Part shown: piece after piece, positions 50,001 through 57,804 of the stretch
How positions within the stretch are numbered: position 1 is the stretch's first letter
Layout of the letters: every line of letters starts with the position of its first letter
Source of the DNA: Opitutales bacterium
GTDB lineage: Bacteria; Verrucomicrobiota; Verrucomicrobiia; Opitutales; Seribacteraceae
DNA length: 64,000 bases
Reading direction: 5' to 3'
Assembly: GCA_029254745.1 (NCBI GenBank)
Contig: JAQWWZ010000033.1
Span: forward strand, 1-64,000
Notes under the pieces: model-generated
The model's input: the letters and a program-made list of their open reading frames with translations, nothing else
The model's database searches: none
Told to the model about the DNA's origin: nothing
Translations under genes and position numbers: made by a program

Positions 50001-50984
50001 ATTTGGGGACTCAAATACAGCATCATCAACTGCTTTTTTCTCCGACGGAGTTAAATCACTGTAAGAGGAACCGGGATACAATATTTCAGTTTGATTTACC
50101 CTTTTGGCTTCAATTTGGTTAGGGTAATAATGGCTCGGATCCCATTGAGTTAAATACTCTGCCTTGGCATTGTAAGTTTTACCAACCGTACCATAGACAA
50201 GTAATTCTCCGTTGGTGGAAATTTCTGAGTAAAGATTGATGTCACTATCCCGTGGAGTACTTGAACCCACTGATCCTCGGATGAATGCGTTGTAGTTTTC
50301 CCCGCTAAGCGGAGTGAAATCAGCAAGAATTTCTGGATCAGAATTAACAAGTTCATTTGCAATTTCTGTAATTTTTTCCGTAGTCAGTCCATCAGCCGTT
50401 GCTTTGACAACATATTCTCTGCCGTTAAGGTGAAAGACTACCTCTTCCCCTGCTTTTATTTGCCTTAAACCATCGGGGCCAACTTCACCAACAAAACTGG
50501 CATCCAGCGATATTGTAGAGTTTTGCTCTTTGCCGAGTTGTACCACAGAATTTCCAAACTCAGGTTTGAGTTGAGTACCTGCAAAAAGTGCCCGTCCCCT
50601 GTGTGTTGCGTTTATGCGGTTCAGAGCCTCCTCAATAAGTTGGTTTATCTCGTTGCCATAGGTCTCCATCGCAGGACCATTTAAGCTCGAGCCTGCAACT
50701 CTTGATATTTCTTGAGCTCGTTGATTCAGTTCCCTAAGATTATCAAGATTAAGGTGTCCTGCATTGATGAACTCGGAAGCGTAGGAAGCATTCCTTTGGT
50801 ATTGAGCAAGTTTTCCTTTTTCAGTGTCAATATCAATGACACGCCCCAAACGCATTCCATCATCTTCGGGCAAGGTTATCTTTTGACCACTCGAGATTTG
50901 TTTGTCCAACTTGTAGCGCTGCATATCCAAATCACGAATAGTATTTGTGATGGAGTCGGAGACGCTGAGATTGGGTAGACGCAT
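47001..50984 (-). CDS. flgL: Giant hook-filament junction protein FlgL
   Basis: FlgL is normally 300-400 aa; this is 1327 aa. The N-terminal D0/D1 helices (about 1-140: RLPNLSVSDSITNTIRDLDM, EINQLIEEALNRINATHRGR, ALFAGTQL) and C-terminal helices (about 1215-1327: LVELRDGLADATPSFYSQEV, DIDLSEAIMRLSRVSTAYQA) are intact, so it can still polymerise at the hook tip. Residues about 165-1200 are an enormous acidic, Ser/Asn-rich insertion in the exposed D2/D3 position. It carries at least six Trp/Tyr-rich CBM5/12-like repeats and an NGNVVGLKVEDAG beta-repeat unit. It follows flgK by 9 nt. Confidence 0.9.
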   Translation of the reverse strand: MRLPNLSVSDSITNTIRDLDMQRYKLDKQISSGQKITLPEDDGMRLGRVIDIDTEKGKLAQYQRNASYASEFINAGHLNLDNLRELNQRAQEISRVAGSSLNGPAMETYGNEINQLIEEALNRINATHRGRALFAGTQLKPEFGNSVVQLGKEQNSTISLDASFVGEVGPDGLRQIKAGEEVVFHLNGREYVVKATADGLTTEKITEIANELVNSDPEILADFTPLSGENYNAFIRGSVGSSTPRDSDINLYSEISTNGELLVYGTVGKTYNAKAEYLTQWDPSHYYPNQIEAKRVNQTEILYPGSSYSDLTPSEKKAVDDAVFESPNGSFSLWSDNLSFKAGDRVYDDITDAENPRFLQFKAPVKGNWGPDEYVKDDFVFHDGVWHKVVDPNGTQSNDVPHNPAGLESFNPNLAYSAGEVLQADNQQVVVAGEIMKGQFDSFANYSAGDVVQDSGSFYSFDAAAASSLSTEWNVSTYAQGSVVRYNGVYYEASVAVSNDAASADYDITNPGNSSKWSSLGSSIAAVSAKANGVLTDVTAAVEGQATTANIDFSELLEGEPVYFTGSSFQSFNLADQNSFSPITVNAENENITFEEVPKDSLDPTWTQEISVGISSTEGTTQLSVTHSDPWKRLQTYELGSIIEFEGKLWESQINDNFNHKPTSASSNYWKELPSGYNVDREDWSVEASGMSLKEFHVSLDGMLFNEFSEAKSHNSNILLFSKDALPVGATPEDLDKLAEEKVKTISYPVATFDVSGSESEGTVYFDHQTQEYRLAAAAEGSQVISSQMITFEQPVEQLEGQYFIPSEDGLVTDSSLWLSIQDEFPPNVIEITEGEPFNLLKGEYIYDETLDKYFIATANSNTDTTAEGFDPSNPSASVANIREASARSDGTVFKLTTLPKEGQEKVFSSAAENTQLSLETGDYVFHQEEKAYYVSTDTATIDSNEAFEALLANNKMLKVPAEVRTQGTEWSSNKTYHSGDIVLYDGQYYRSLRDNFNNFLPSADFLGSTEMILPDSELIPSVDGQSQVTNYIWEVVDNPLQHVLQFDANRQDAPKVTVPSAGAAGSDASAKAVVDANGNVVGLKVEDAGRYFFQDGSIPQDFQKVTIQVGNDILEATVLWQENPNDPGPYRIAGFELIQPDEPIQSLAPTGPRLGDTFSFATGSKTFLDHRNEKGEIINVSYTGSENNSKFYVGKESAITSFLNSADGGTAELGDVVNTLVELRDGLADATPSFYSQEVEDSEKKLIELEDNIIDKMGELTASMVRMETVKAHDEDYFMQLDQRISRDLDIDLSEAIMRLSRVSTAYQAAMQVGAQLLNTSLLNYL
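47970..49890 (-). repeat. CBM5/12-like repeats inside FlgL
   Basis: Degenerate protein repeats of the form W-x(4-5)-Y-x2-G-D-x-V-x-Y-x-G-x-Y-Y-x-(A/S). Examples with residue numbers: NWGPDEYVKDDFVFHDGVWH (368-387), PNLAYSAGEVLQADNQQVVV (412-431), FANYSAGDVVQDSGSFYSF (443-461), WNVSTYAQGSVVRYNGVYYE (473-492), WKRLQTYELGSIIEFEGKLW (631-650) and WSSNKTYHSGDIVLYDGQYY (971-990). Weaker copies lie near 838-858 and 917-938. At DNA level two units share TCACCAGCAGA (near 49647 and 49727), suggesting local duplication. Confidence 0.75.
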
Positions 50985-50993
50985 GTAAGTAAA

Positions 50994-53900
50994 TTATTTA
51001 ACCAATCCAAGCACAACAAGTTCGAGCATTTTGTCGAGTGTATTTAATACGCGGGCAGAGGCTTGGAAAGATCGTTGAAATTGCATCAAGTCAGAAACTT
51101 CTTCGTCTACAGATACAGAGCTTACTGCACGGCGTTGATCCAGAAGCAGAGTTTCGAGTGATTTTTGGTGCTCGAGGTTATCATTAAGATCTGAAAGGGA
51201 ATTTCCAATGTCGGCATTCATTGTGGAAATATGAGTAGTAAACTCTCCATCATTGGCTAAGTCGCCAATCTTGAAAGCAATCTCATTAGCTCCTTCTGCG
51301 AAATCGTGCGTCGATTTTAGGTTATCAACTGTAAGATCATTATCAACCCTGAGACTACTCGCAAGATTCCAATCATTTTGTAAAACCGCATCAAAGGAAA
51401 AGTTATCACCGATAATAAATGCTTTTTCACCCTGTTCGATCCTGAATGGAATGGTCTCGTATCCAAGCAAAAGAGATCTACCGTCGTCGTCTGTTCCAAC
51501 TAGTTTGTCATTACCTGGGTAAGTTTCATCAACTTCTAAAGTAACATGCTGCATCCTTCGTGCAGAAGCATAGAACTGATAAATATCTGTGTTGTTGGGG
51601 TCATCAAGAAATAACTTCAAGTCATCACTTTCTCTCACCAATGCTTGGTTGGGGACTTGTTCAGGAAAAATAGGAGTAGTGTTAACAATGGTAAAGGTAT
51701 CAGATTCTGCTGTTGGCAGAGTCATGTTAACCTCATCCCTAAAGAGCTCCAATTCACCAGTTCCTTCAACCCCGTAAAGCCCATACTCTTCCTCCATAAT
51801 AAGATTGTTGCCAGCAACCGCACGGGTAAGAAAGGCATCGAATCCAAATAAATATCCACCCTGCTCGTCAGCGGGGTTGTAGATACTGTTCACTTGAGTC
51901 GCGAAATCTGAAACTAGATCATTGAGGCTCATCCGAAATCTTTCCATTTCGCCTGATCTTGCTGATTGATATCCATGAATAGATCCTGCGTTTAGATCCA
52001 ATTCAATACCGTCCGAAAATATTGCATCAGAGGATGGAAAAGAATTACCAGCATTGAGAAGATTAAAAGTGGTAATTTCACCATTCTTTACAACAGCTTC
52101 GGCAATGCCAATATTAACTTCTTGAAGAACACCATTTGAAAGATTGTGACCGGATGAAGAAACTTTACGGATGATGCTCGTGGGATCCGCATCAAGTGTT
52201 TTGGGTTTAAAGACATGGAAGTTTTTTGACCATTCAGCAGCAGAAGGATCAAATGAGGCAAGGACCTCTTGATCGGTTATGATATTAGGTGCGGAATCTA
52301 CAATAAAGTGCTGGTCACTCGCTTCATCATAATAAATTTCATTATCAAAAAATTGCAGTGATCCCTGACTAGGGTCTAATTTCTTTACTGTATCCACGAA
52401 AGAATTCATCCTCACAAAAGAATCTGAACTTTCAAAATTGGGTATATCTCCATCCGGCACATCTTTTACCGTTAAATAAAAGAGAGTTTCATTGGTGCTA
52501 TTAAGACTCGAAATAATATCACCTTTAGAAAAAGATACTTCATCATTTTCGTCTACACCTTCAGGTTTGGCATTAGTTATAGAGGCAAGGTTTTCTCCAA
52601 TAACCCATAAGCCGTCAAGTGCCTGATCACCTGGTACCTTCGCTGTTTCAGTTCCATCTTGGTTGGTATTTGTAAGGATACCGGATAGATCAGTTCCTTT
52701 ATTCAGATTTTGAAAAGCTTGGTAATAAGTGCCTTGGTATAAAATAACTTCACCCGCTAAATATGTTCGACTCGCAGTACCATCTGATCCTAGTTCTTCA
52801 GAAATAGGAGCCACTTCTTCTGTTGCTTGGAGAAATTTCCCTTCGTAGTAAATTTGATCACCCTGTTGAAAAGTCTCAATGTCTGAATGTCTCTTTTTAA
52901 TTTCTTGCACCTGCCCGTTTGGCCAAGTGGTAATTTTCATAAATTTCCGGGTATCAGTAACATCGTCTCCCTTTTGGCTATTTGTGAGAGCTTGGTAATA
53001 AGAATCACCTTGAAAAAAGACATCTCCCTCTTTGCGAGCAATTTCCGTCAAGACTGGAACAGTATTTAATTTCTGCCCTCCAGTAACAGTTGAAATCTCC
53101 CCACCATCATCTACGGGTGCGTTAATCCCCCCTTCTCCTCCAAGGAGAGCACCAGCATTTGCAACATCATTATTCGGAAGAACATCAACATTTACAAGTG
53201 GATCGCCCTGTTGAACTTCATCTCCCTCCTCTACAAAAACTTGATTAATTGTCCCACCTTTTGGAGCAGATACAACCTCACCGTTCTCAGTCTCAATGAG
53301 ATTAGATGTTGGTTTGGGCGGTAATAAGGATACAAGGATTGGACCATCAGAATCATTGTAAAGAGATCCACCATCAAGTACTTCGAACCGACCAAGGTTT
53401 CCATTTGCATCAACCTTTGCTCGAACCTTTGCTGTTTTCCCGTTGGGGTCAGCAGGTGCAGCAATTACAAACTCCTGTCCCCAGTCGTTGGATATATTTT
53501 TAGGCCCCATGGGGTCAAGAAGGTTGACCTTCTCGTTGGCGGTTCCATTAACATACAAATTGATAAAGCCAGATGGTTTTCCGTCTACAACATCCTCCTC
53601 GACTTTAAAGTCCATCAGTTGCGATAATTCTTCAAGTAATGCCTGTCTTTTATCACGGTAAGTTACAGCTTTACCTTTATCCTGAAGTTCAAAGCGACGA
53701 ACCTGTTTGTTCACTTCGTGAAGCTGTTCTAAAACACGGTTTACATCATCAACAGATCTTTTGACCGTTTCTGAGAGATCTTCCTCTATGGAGTCTAAGC
53801 TACTTCCAGCATCATTAAATCTTTTTACCAGCGTTTGAGTTTTGTTAAAAAGTTCTTGTTTAATCGTTGGCTCATCCGGAGAAGCGGATAGCTCTTGAAA

Positions 53901-54311
53901 TGCGTTAAAAAAGTCGTTGAGTGCCCGAGTAAGACTGCCAGGTGCAAGGTCACTATCGTGCAGATCATCAAGGCCTACATTAATGCCATTACGAGTTATG
54001 GTTTCACCCAATGCTCCCTGTAGAAGATCTAATATTTCTTTTTGGGCTTCGAGACTTGCTGTTTCTGATAGTTCATTAACAACTCGTTTGTCTAGTAATT
54101 CTGATCTGGCATGCTCCAAACCAGCGGCTTCAAGACCAGATGTTTGTAGTTCACCAAAACTACCATACATGACTCCCTCCCTAGCTAAGACTTTCTGGCG
54201 GGCGTAGGATTCGTCATTTACATGAGCCAAATTTTGGCCAGCAATTTCAGCAGTCTTCGCGTGATAGCGTAAAGCTTCACTGTTTTTGCTTATTTCACCT
54301 AGTAAGGACAT
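50994..54311 (-). CDS. flgK: Giant hook-associated protein FlgK (HAP1)
   Basis: FlgK is usually 450-650 aa; this is 1105 aa. The N-terminal FlgK domain (SLLGEISKNSEALRYHAKTA, AGQNLAHVNDESYARQKV, LTRALNDFFNAFQELSASPD, YRDKRQALLEELSQLMDFKV) and the C-terminal end (GNSLSDLNDNLEHQKSLETL, EEVSDLMQFQRSFQASARVL) are intact. The middle (about 290-780) is an insertion with an NGNLGRFEVLDGG unit, a biotinyl/lipoyl-like half motif (343-377) and Tyr/Gly-rich CBM5/12-like repeats (425-533, 588-613). It would join hook to filament below FlgL. Confidence 0.9.
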   Translation of the reverse strand: MSLLGEISKNSEALRYHAKTAEIAGQNLAHVNDESYARQKVLAREGVMYGSFGELQTSGLEAAGLEHARSELLDKRVVNELSETASLEAQKEILDLLQGALGETITRNGINVGLDDLHDSDLAPGSLTRALNDFFNAFQELSASPDEPTIKQELFNKTQTLVKRFNDAGSSLDSIEEDLSETVKRSVDDVNRVLEQLHEVNKQVRRFELQDKGKAVTYRDKRQALLEELSQLMDFKVEEDVVDGKPSGFINLYVNGTANEKVNLLDPMGPKNISNDWGQEFVIAAPADPNGKTAKVRAKVDANGNLGRFEVLDGGSLYNDSDGPILVSLLPPKPTSNLIETENGEVVSAPKGGTINQVFVEEGDEVQQGDPLVNVDVLPNNDVANAGALLGGEGGINAPVDDGGEISTVTGGQKLNTVPVLTEIARKEGDVFFQGDSYYQALTNSQKGDDVTDTRKFMKITTWPNGQVQEIKKRHSDIETFQQGDQIYYEGKFLQATEEVAPISEELGSDGTASRTYLAGEVILYQGTYYQAFQNLNKGTDLSGILTNTNQDGTETAKVPGDQALDGLWVIGENLASITNAKPEGVDENDEVSFSKGDIISSLNSTNETLFYLTVKDVPDGDIPNFESSDSFVRMNSFVDTVKKLDPSQGSLQFFDNEIYYDEASDQHFIVDSAPNIITDQEVLASFDPSAAEWSKNFHVFKPKTLDADPTSIIRKVSSSGHNLSNGVLQEVNIGIAEAVVKNGEITTFNLLNAGNSFPSSDAIFSDGIELDLNAGSIHGYQSARSGEMERFRMSLNDLVSDFATQVNSIYNPADEQGGYLFGFDAFLTRAVAGNNLIMEEEYGLYGVEGTGELELFRDEVNMTLPTAESDTFTIVNTTPIFPEQVPNQALVRESDDLKLFLDDPNNTDIYQFYASARRMQHVTLEVDETYPGNDKLVGTDDDGRSLLLGYETIPFRIEQGEKAFIIGDNFSFDAVLQNDWNLASSLRVDNDLTVDNLKSTHDFAEGANEIAFKIGDLANDGEFTTHISTMNADIGNSLSDLNDNLEHQKSLETLLLDQRRAVSSVSVDEEVSDLMQFQRSFQASARVLNTLDKMLELVVLGLVK
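52713..53039 (-). repeat. CBM5/12-like repeats inside FlgK
   Basis: Three clear units: RKEGDVFFQGDSYYQALTNS (426-445), TFQQGDQIYYEGKFLQA (480-496) and YLAGEVILYQGTYYQAFQNL (517-536). Units 1 and 3 share a longer pattern, QGxYYQA(L/F)xNxxKGxDx, and the DNA AGCTTGGTAATAAG occurs in both (near 52718 and 52988 on the plus strand), so one probably arose by duplication of the other. Confidence 0.7.
53181..53285 (-). other. Biotinyl/lipoyl-like half-motif inside FlgK
   Basis: Residues 343-377 read NGEVVSAPKGGTINQVFVEE followed by GDEVQQGDPLVNVDVL, the hammerhead pattern (V-x-AP-x-x-G-x-I-x-x-V-x-V-x-x-GD-x-V-x-x-GD-x-L) of biotinyl/lipoyl attachment domains and membrane-fusion proteins. The modified Lys of the MKM motif is absent. 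An unusual domain for a hook-associated protein; the call is by eye. Confidence 0.6.
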
Positions 54312-54327
54312 GTTAAAAAACTAAAAG

Positions 54328-54855
54328 TTAGGCAGATTCGTTGATACTTGAACGATTCTGAGAAAGATTATGTACATTGCCACTTCGACTGTATGTTTTG
54401 GAGTGGGCACTGGGGTTGGTTACACTTAGGATTTGTTCGGTAACTTCGCTTAAACGGCTGAGCAAGCGTTGGTTCTGCTCAATCTTTGAGCGAATCTTGC
54501 TGATTAAGTTATTAATTTCTTCAACCAAACTTTCAAACATGGGGCGGGTAACATCGGGAAAGTGAGGAATAAGCTCGGTTAAGTTTGATTCGACAGGTGC
54601 TCCAAAAGAATCAGCAAGACTGGTCACAAAACCCTTTCTTCTTCTTTGAAGAATTTGACTTGCTTCCATTTGAGTTTGAACAGACTGGTTGATTTCGAGG
54701 AGACTTTCAGGTCGTCTTTCTAAAATATTTTGCTGCTGAGCAGATAGCAAGCCAATCAGACCTCCGTATTCCTGAAGTTCATCACGAAGTAAACCGAGTA
54801 AATCTTCCCATTTGAAGGAGGAGATAGGAGCAGTGTTTTGTATGAGTGATGGCAT
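54328..54855 (-). CDS. flgN: FlgN-like export chaperone
   Basis: A 175-aa, mostly alpha-helical protein placed directly before flgK. The helical FlgN-type pattern (WEDLLGLLRDELQEYGGLIG, LLSAQQQNILERRPESLLEI, QRRRKGFVTSLADSFG, then NNLISKIRSKIEQNQRLLSR) fits FlgN, the type III chaperone that keeps FlgK and FlgL unfolded for export. The last 30 residues are Ser/Asn-rich and probably disordered. The assignment rests on pattern plus position. Confidence 0.75.
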   Translation of the reverse strand: MPSLIQNTAPISSFKWEDLLGLLRDELQEYGGLIGLLSAQQQNILERRPESLLEINQSVQTQMEASQILQRRRKGFVTSLADSFGAPVESNLTELIPHFPDVTRPMFESLVEEINNLISKIRSKIEQNQRLLSRLSEVTEQILSVTNPSAHSKTYSRSGNVHNLSQNRSSINESA

Positions 54856-54869
54856 AAAAAATGAAAGAT

Positions 54870-55208
54870 TTAATCTTTTTTAGAGTCCTGTACGGGTAAC
54901 TCAGGCTTTGAAAGTTGTTGTTGAAGGATATTAGAAACACCAAAACCACCTCCACTTGCAACGCTCTCGGATATGGCATCAGTGAAAAAGTGACGGTACA
55001 TTCGGTGGGCCCCGCCATCTTCATTGAAAACGCCCTTGAACATTGGTTTGAGAGCTTCTTTAAGAAATTGCTTTACGAGCACAGATTCAAATTGTTGACT
55101 AACTGCTGCAATTTTTTGGTTTTCAGATGCGTTTTTAGAGTGAGCCATCTCCATGAGCATGGAAGTGTCCATTCCCACATATTTATTCCCTGCGTCGTTT
55201 ATTTCCAT
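54870..55208 (-). CDS. flgJ: FlgJ-like rod-binding protein, without muramidase domain
   Basis: A 112-aa protein with the rod-binding domain of FlgJ (KIAAVSQQFESVLVKQFLKE, ALKPMFKGVFNEDGGAHRMY, FFTDAISESVASGGGFGVSN). It caps the growing rod in the periplasm. The C-terminal peptidoglycan hydrolase domain of enterobacterial FlgJ is missing, as in many other phyla. ATG 55208 is preferred; a start at 55247 would overlap flgI by 38 nt. Confidence 0.88.
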   Translation of the reverse strand: MEINDAGNKYVGMDTSMLMEMAHSKNASENQKIAAVSQQFESVLVKQFLKEALKPMFKGVFNEDGGAHRMYRHFFTDAISESVASGGGFGVSNILQQQLSKPELPVQDSKKD

Positions 55209-55209
55209 G

Positions 55210-56325
55210 TTAATTAATGATAAGCTCGGCCTGCAAAGCCCCTGCATTTTTAATGGATTGAAGAATGGATGTCATCTCTCTGGTTGTTAAACCTAGCTTG
55301 TTGAGTGCTGATGCTAATTCATTTACAGTAGATGCACCTGGAGGGTCCAACTCATCAAGTGACTCAAATCGTCCGACTTCTTCGATTAATTCAGCGTTTT
55401 CCCCTTGTAATACTTGCGTAGCACCTTGGGAAAATGGAAGCGGTTGGCTCACACCTGTGGTAGGGTTGAGGAAAAGAGTGATATTACTGCTACTTACTGC
55501 AACCGGAGATATGCGGACATTCTGAGTAGCAACAATTGTACCCGTACGCTCGTTGATTATGACACGGGCGGGGATGTCAGGCTTCACATCGATACCACCA
55601 ATCGCAGCGATGAAATTCGTGGATTGTCCCCTGAAATTCTGGGGAAGTCGTACATTAACTACTCCTCCATCTTCAGCAATGGAAGTACCAGGGTAAAATT
55701 TATTGATCGCATCTGCAATTTTAACGGCTGTTAAATGGTTGGGCGCACGAAGAAGAAGGTCGAGTGCGCCTGCACGCAAAACTTTGCTTTCAATTTCTTT
55801 CTCCACCAAAGCACCATTGGAAACAATACCAACTGTAGGATGATTAACTTGCACATTAGCACCTCCCGCATTTCCCGCTGACAAACCACCTATGGAAACT
55901 GCACCCTGTGCGACGGAGTAAACCTTACCGTCTGCTCCTTGTAAAGGGGTTTGAAGTAAAATACCACCCTGTAGAGAATCTGCATTACCTATGGAAGACA
56001 CAGTAACATCCATCCTTGACCCTTCTTTGGCAAAAGGGCCAATGTTTGCTGTGACCATGACTGCAGCAATATTTCTTGATTTATCAGCCTTGTCAGCTCG
56101 AATCCCGAGCCTTTCAAGAGAATTAAGTATGCCCAACTCTGTATACTCGATTCTTGAATCGCCCTGCCCTGCCAATCCAGTTACAATGCCATAACCAAAA
56201 AGTTGGTTGCTTCGAGCACCACGGATATCAGTAAGATCCTTGATCTGTGCAGCATACGATGAAGAAACCCCGATCAAAAATACGAAGAAAAAGGTTGTTC
56301 GAAAAAATGTTAGTCTAAAATTCAC
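55210..56325 (-). CDS. flgI: Flagellar P-ring protein FlgI
   Basis: A 371-aa periplasmic protein that polymerises into the P ring around the rod in the peptidoglycan. A signal peptide (about 1-25, ending VSSSYAA) precedes IKDLTDIRGARSNQLFGYGI, VTGLAGQGDS, MVTANIGPFAKEGSRMDVTV, GQSTNFIAAIGGIDVKPDIP, ARVIINERTGTIVATQNVRI and LASALNKLGLTTREMTSILQ. Length typical. Confidence 0.95.
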   Translation of the reverse strand: MNFRLTFFRTTFFFVFLIGVSSSYAAQIKDLTDIRGARSNQLFGYGIVTGLAGQGDSRIEYTELGILNSLERLGIRADKADKSRNIAAVMVTANIGPFAKEGSRMDVTVSSIGNADSLQGGILLQTPLQGADGKVYSVAQGAVSIGGLSAGNAGGANVQVNHPTVGIVSNGALVEKEIESKVLRAGALDLLLRAPNHLTAVKIADAINKFYPGTSIAEDGGVVNVRLPQNFRGQSTNFIAAIGGIDVKPDIPARVIINERTGTIVATQNVRISPVAVSSSNITLFLNPTTGVSQPLPFSQGATQVLQGENAELIEEVGRFESLDELDPPGASTVNELASALNKLGLTTREMTSILQSIKNAGALQAELIIN

Positions 56326-56330
56326 TGCGT

Positions 56331-56978
56331 TTAGAATGGGTTGATAATTGCAGCAAGTTTCTGGTACCAGCTTTCCTTTTGTGCATCATTGAGGCTGCCT
56401 TTAGACACAAATTCTATTTGTGCATCTGCAATATATTGGGACGAGACGATGTTGCGGTAACGAAGACCATCTTTGAAGCCAAACCCGATATCTTCTTGCC
56501 TGACGATACCTTTGAGCACGGCGTAATAACTCTCACCTGAAAAAGTAACCATTCTTGCACCTTCGAGAATGAGGTTTCCATTGGGGAGAACATCAATAAC
56601 CACTACGCTTACTCGGCCCTTGAGGTCTTGTGTGTTAGCGATGGAACCACCACCTTGATTCGAAGATTTAGATTCGATTTCAGTTCCCGGCAAACCACCA
56701 TTATGGGTGCCCATTTTGCTGTTGGCAAAAAGGAATTGGTTCACCGCATTTTCGATTTGTGACTGACGATTACGGACCGAATTTTGAGATGCAGCAAGGG
56801 ATGAACTTTCAGAAACATCAATCGTAATTAAGTCGCCTACTGTGTAAGCTCTTTTACCTGCAAAAATGCTACGCTGTGAATTTGTGCTTTTATTCCAAAG
56901 CGATGTGGCATTTAAATTACAGCTAATCAATAATACTAGAGATAGCCAAAAAGAAAGGTGTGAGGTTCGAGAAATCAT
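56331..56978 (-). CDS. flgH: Flagellar L-ring protein FlgH
   Basis: A 215-aa outer membrane L-ring protein. The N-terminal signal ends in a lipobox-like LLISC, as expected for a lipoprotein. Core motifs: YTVGDLITIDVSESSSLAAS, GRVSVVVIDVLPNGNLILEG and VSSQYIADAQIEFVSKGSLN. It overlaps flgA by 4 nt and precedes flgI by 5 nt. Confidence 0.94.
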   Translation of the reverse strand: MISRTSHLSFWLSLVLLISCNLNATSLWNKSTNSQRSIFAGKRAYTVGDLITIDVSESSSLAASQNSVRNRQSQIENAVNQFLFANSKMGTHNGGLPGTEIESKSSNQGGGSIANTQDLKGRVSVVVIDVLPNGNLILEGARMVTFSGESYYAVLKGIVRQEDIGFGFKDGLRYRNIVSSQYIADAQIEFVSKGSLNDAQKESWYQKLAAIINPF

Positions 56979-57802
56979 AGGTGAACTTTTACGCTATTCT
57001 CATTGAGCACTTTGGCGTGAAAAATTTTATCAGAGGATAAGTTTTTGATTTTGACTAATCCACCTTCGACTCCACTCTCGAGAGCCATACCCTTCATAGT
57101 CACATAAATACCATTTCCTGATGCAAAGACATCGACTACTTTTCCTTTTTGAACAAGGGTAACTTTTGAAAGTTGGTTCCATCGAATGGCAGCATTTGAT
57201 TTTACATTTGACGACAATTGGTAGCCAGTAAGTTTAGAGCTTGCAGGGACAGCACCAGCAAATTGTTTGAGCACATCGACTGGACGGGTTGTAAACATGG
57301 AGCCATCGAGACGGGCACCACGTGAAAATTGCTTGTCGCTAAAAAATACATCTACATAGTGGGCCAACCTCACAGGCTCTGCAAAATTGCCCAATAACTT
57401 ACCTTGATCCCAAATACTGAAACGAACAAAAGTACTGGATACTAATTCGTCCGGCATGCAATCGGTTATTTTAATGATAAAATTTGAACCGATTTCAAAC
57501 GATCGCCAATCTCGAGTGAGGAATGAAGAAACTTTCCCTGATGCTTGATATCTGTGAGCTAGAACTTCACTAAGCTTTTTTTCAACCAAAAGGCGGTCAA
57601 TAGTAACCTTACTTGATGGAATGTATTGAACTTCATGGATCTTTAAGTTTTGGGCAGGAACAACGAATCCAGAGGTTTTTACAAATTCTTCCTTAATTGA
57701 CTTGTTTTGCCCAAATGTGATGGGTTCGAGGAACCGACCAACTTCGCCTTGCAACACAGTTGATGCAATCAGGGCAAAAATGAGTATTAAGTTACTCGTC
57801 AT
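56975..57802 (-). CDS. flgA: Flagellar P-ring assembly chaperone FlgA
   Basis: A 275-aa periplasmic protein with a signal peptide (about 1-19) and the C-terminal SAF/ChapFlgA domain (GARLDGSMFTTRPVDVLKQF, VTLVQKGKVVDVFASGNGIY, VTMKGMALESGVEGGLVKIK, NENSVKVHL). FlgA assists P-ring formation by FlgI. Between flgG (2 nt) and flgH (4-nt overlap). Confidence 0.88.
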   Translation of the reverse strand: MTSNLILIFALIASTVLQGEVGRFLEPITFGQNKSIKEEFVKTSGFVVPAQNLKIHEVQYIPSSKVTIDRLLVEKKLSEVLAHRYQASGKVSSFLTRDWRSFEIGSNFIIKITDCMPDELVSSTFVRFSIWDQGKLLGNFAEPVRLAHYVDVFFSDKQFSRGARLDGSMFTTRPVDVLKQFAGAVPASSKLTGYQLSSNVKSNAAIRWNQLSKVTLVQKGKVVDVFASGNGIYVTMKGMALESGVEGGLVKIKNLSSDKIFHAKVLNENSVKVHL

Positions 57803-57804
57803 CT

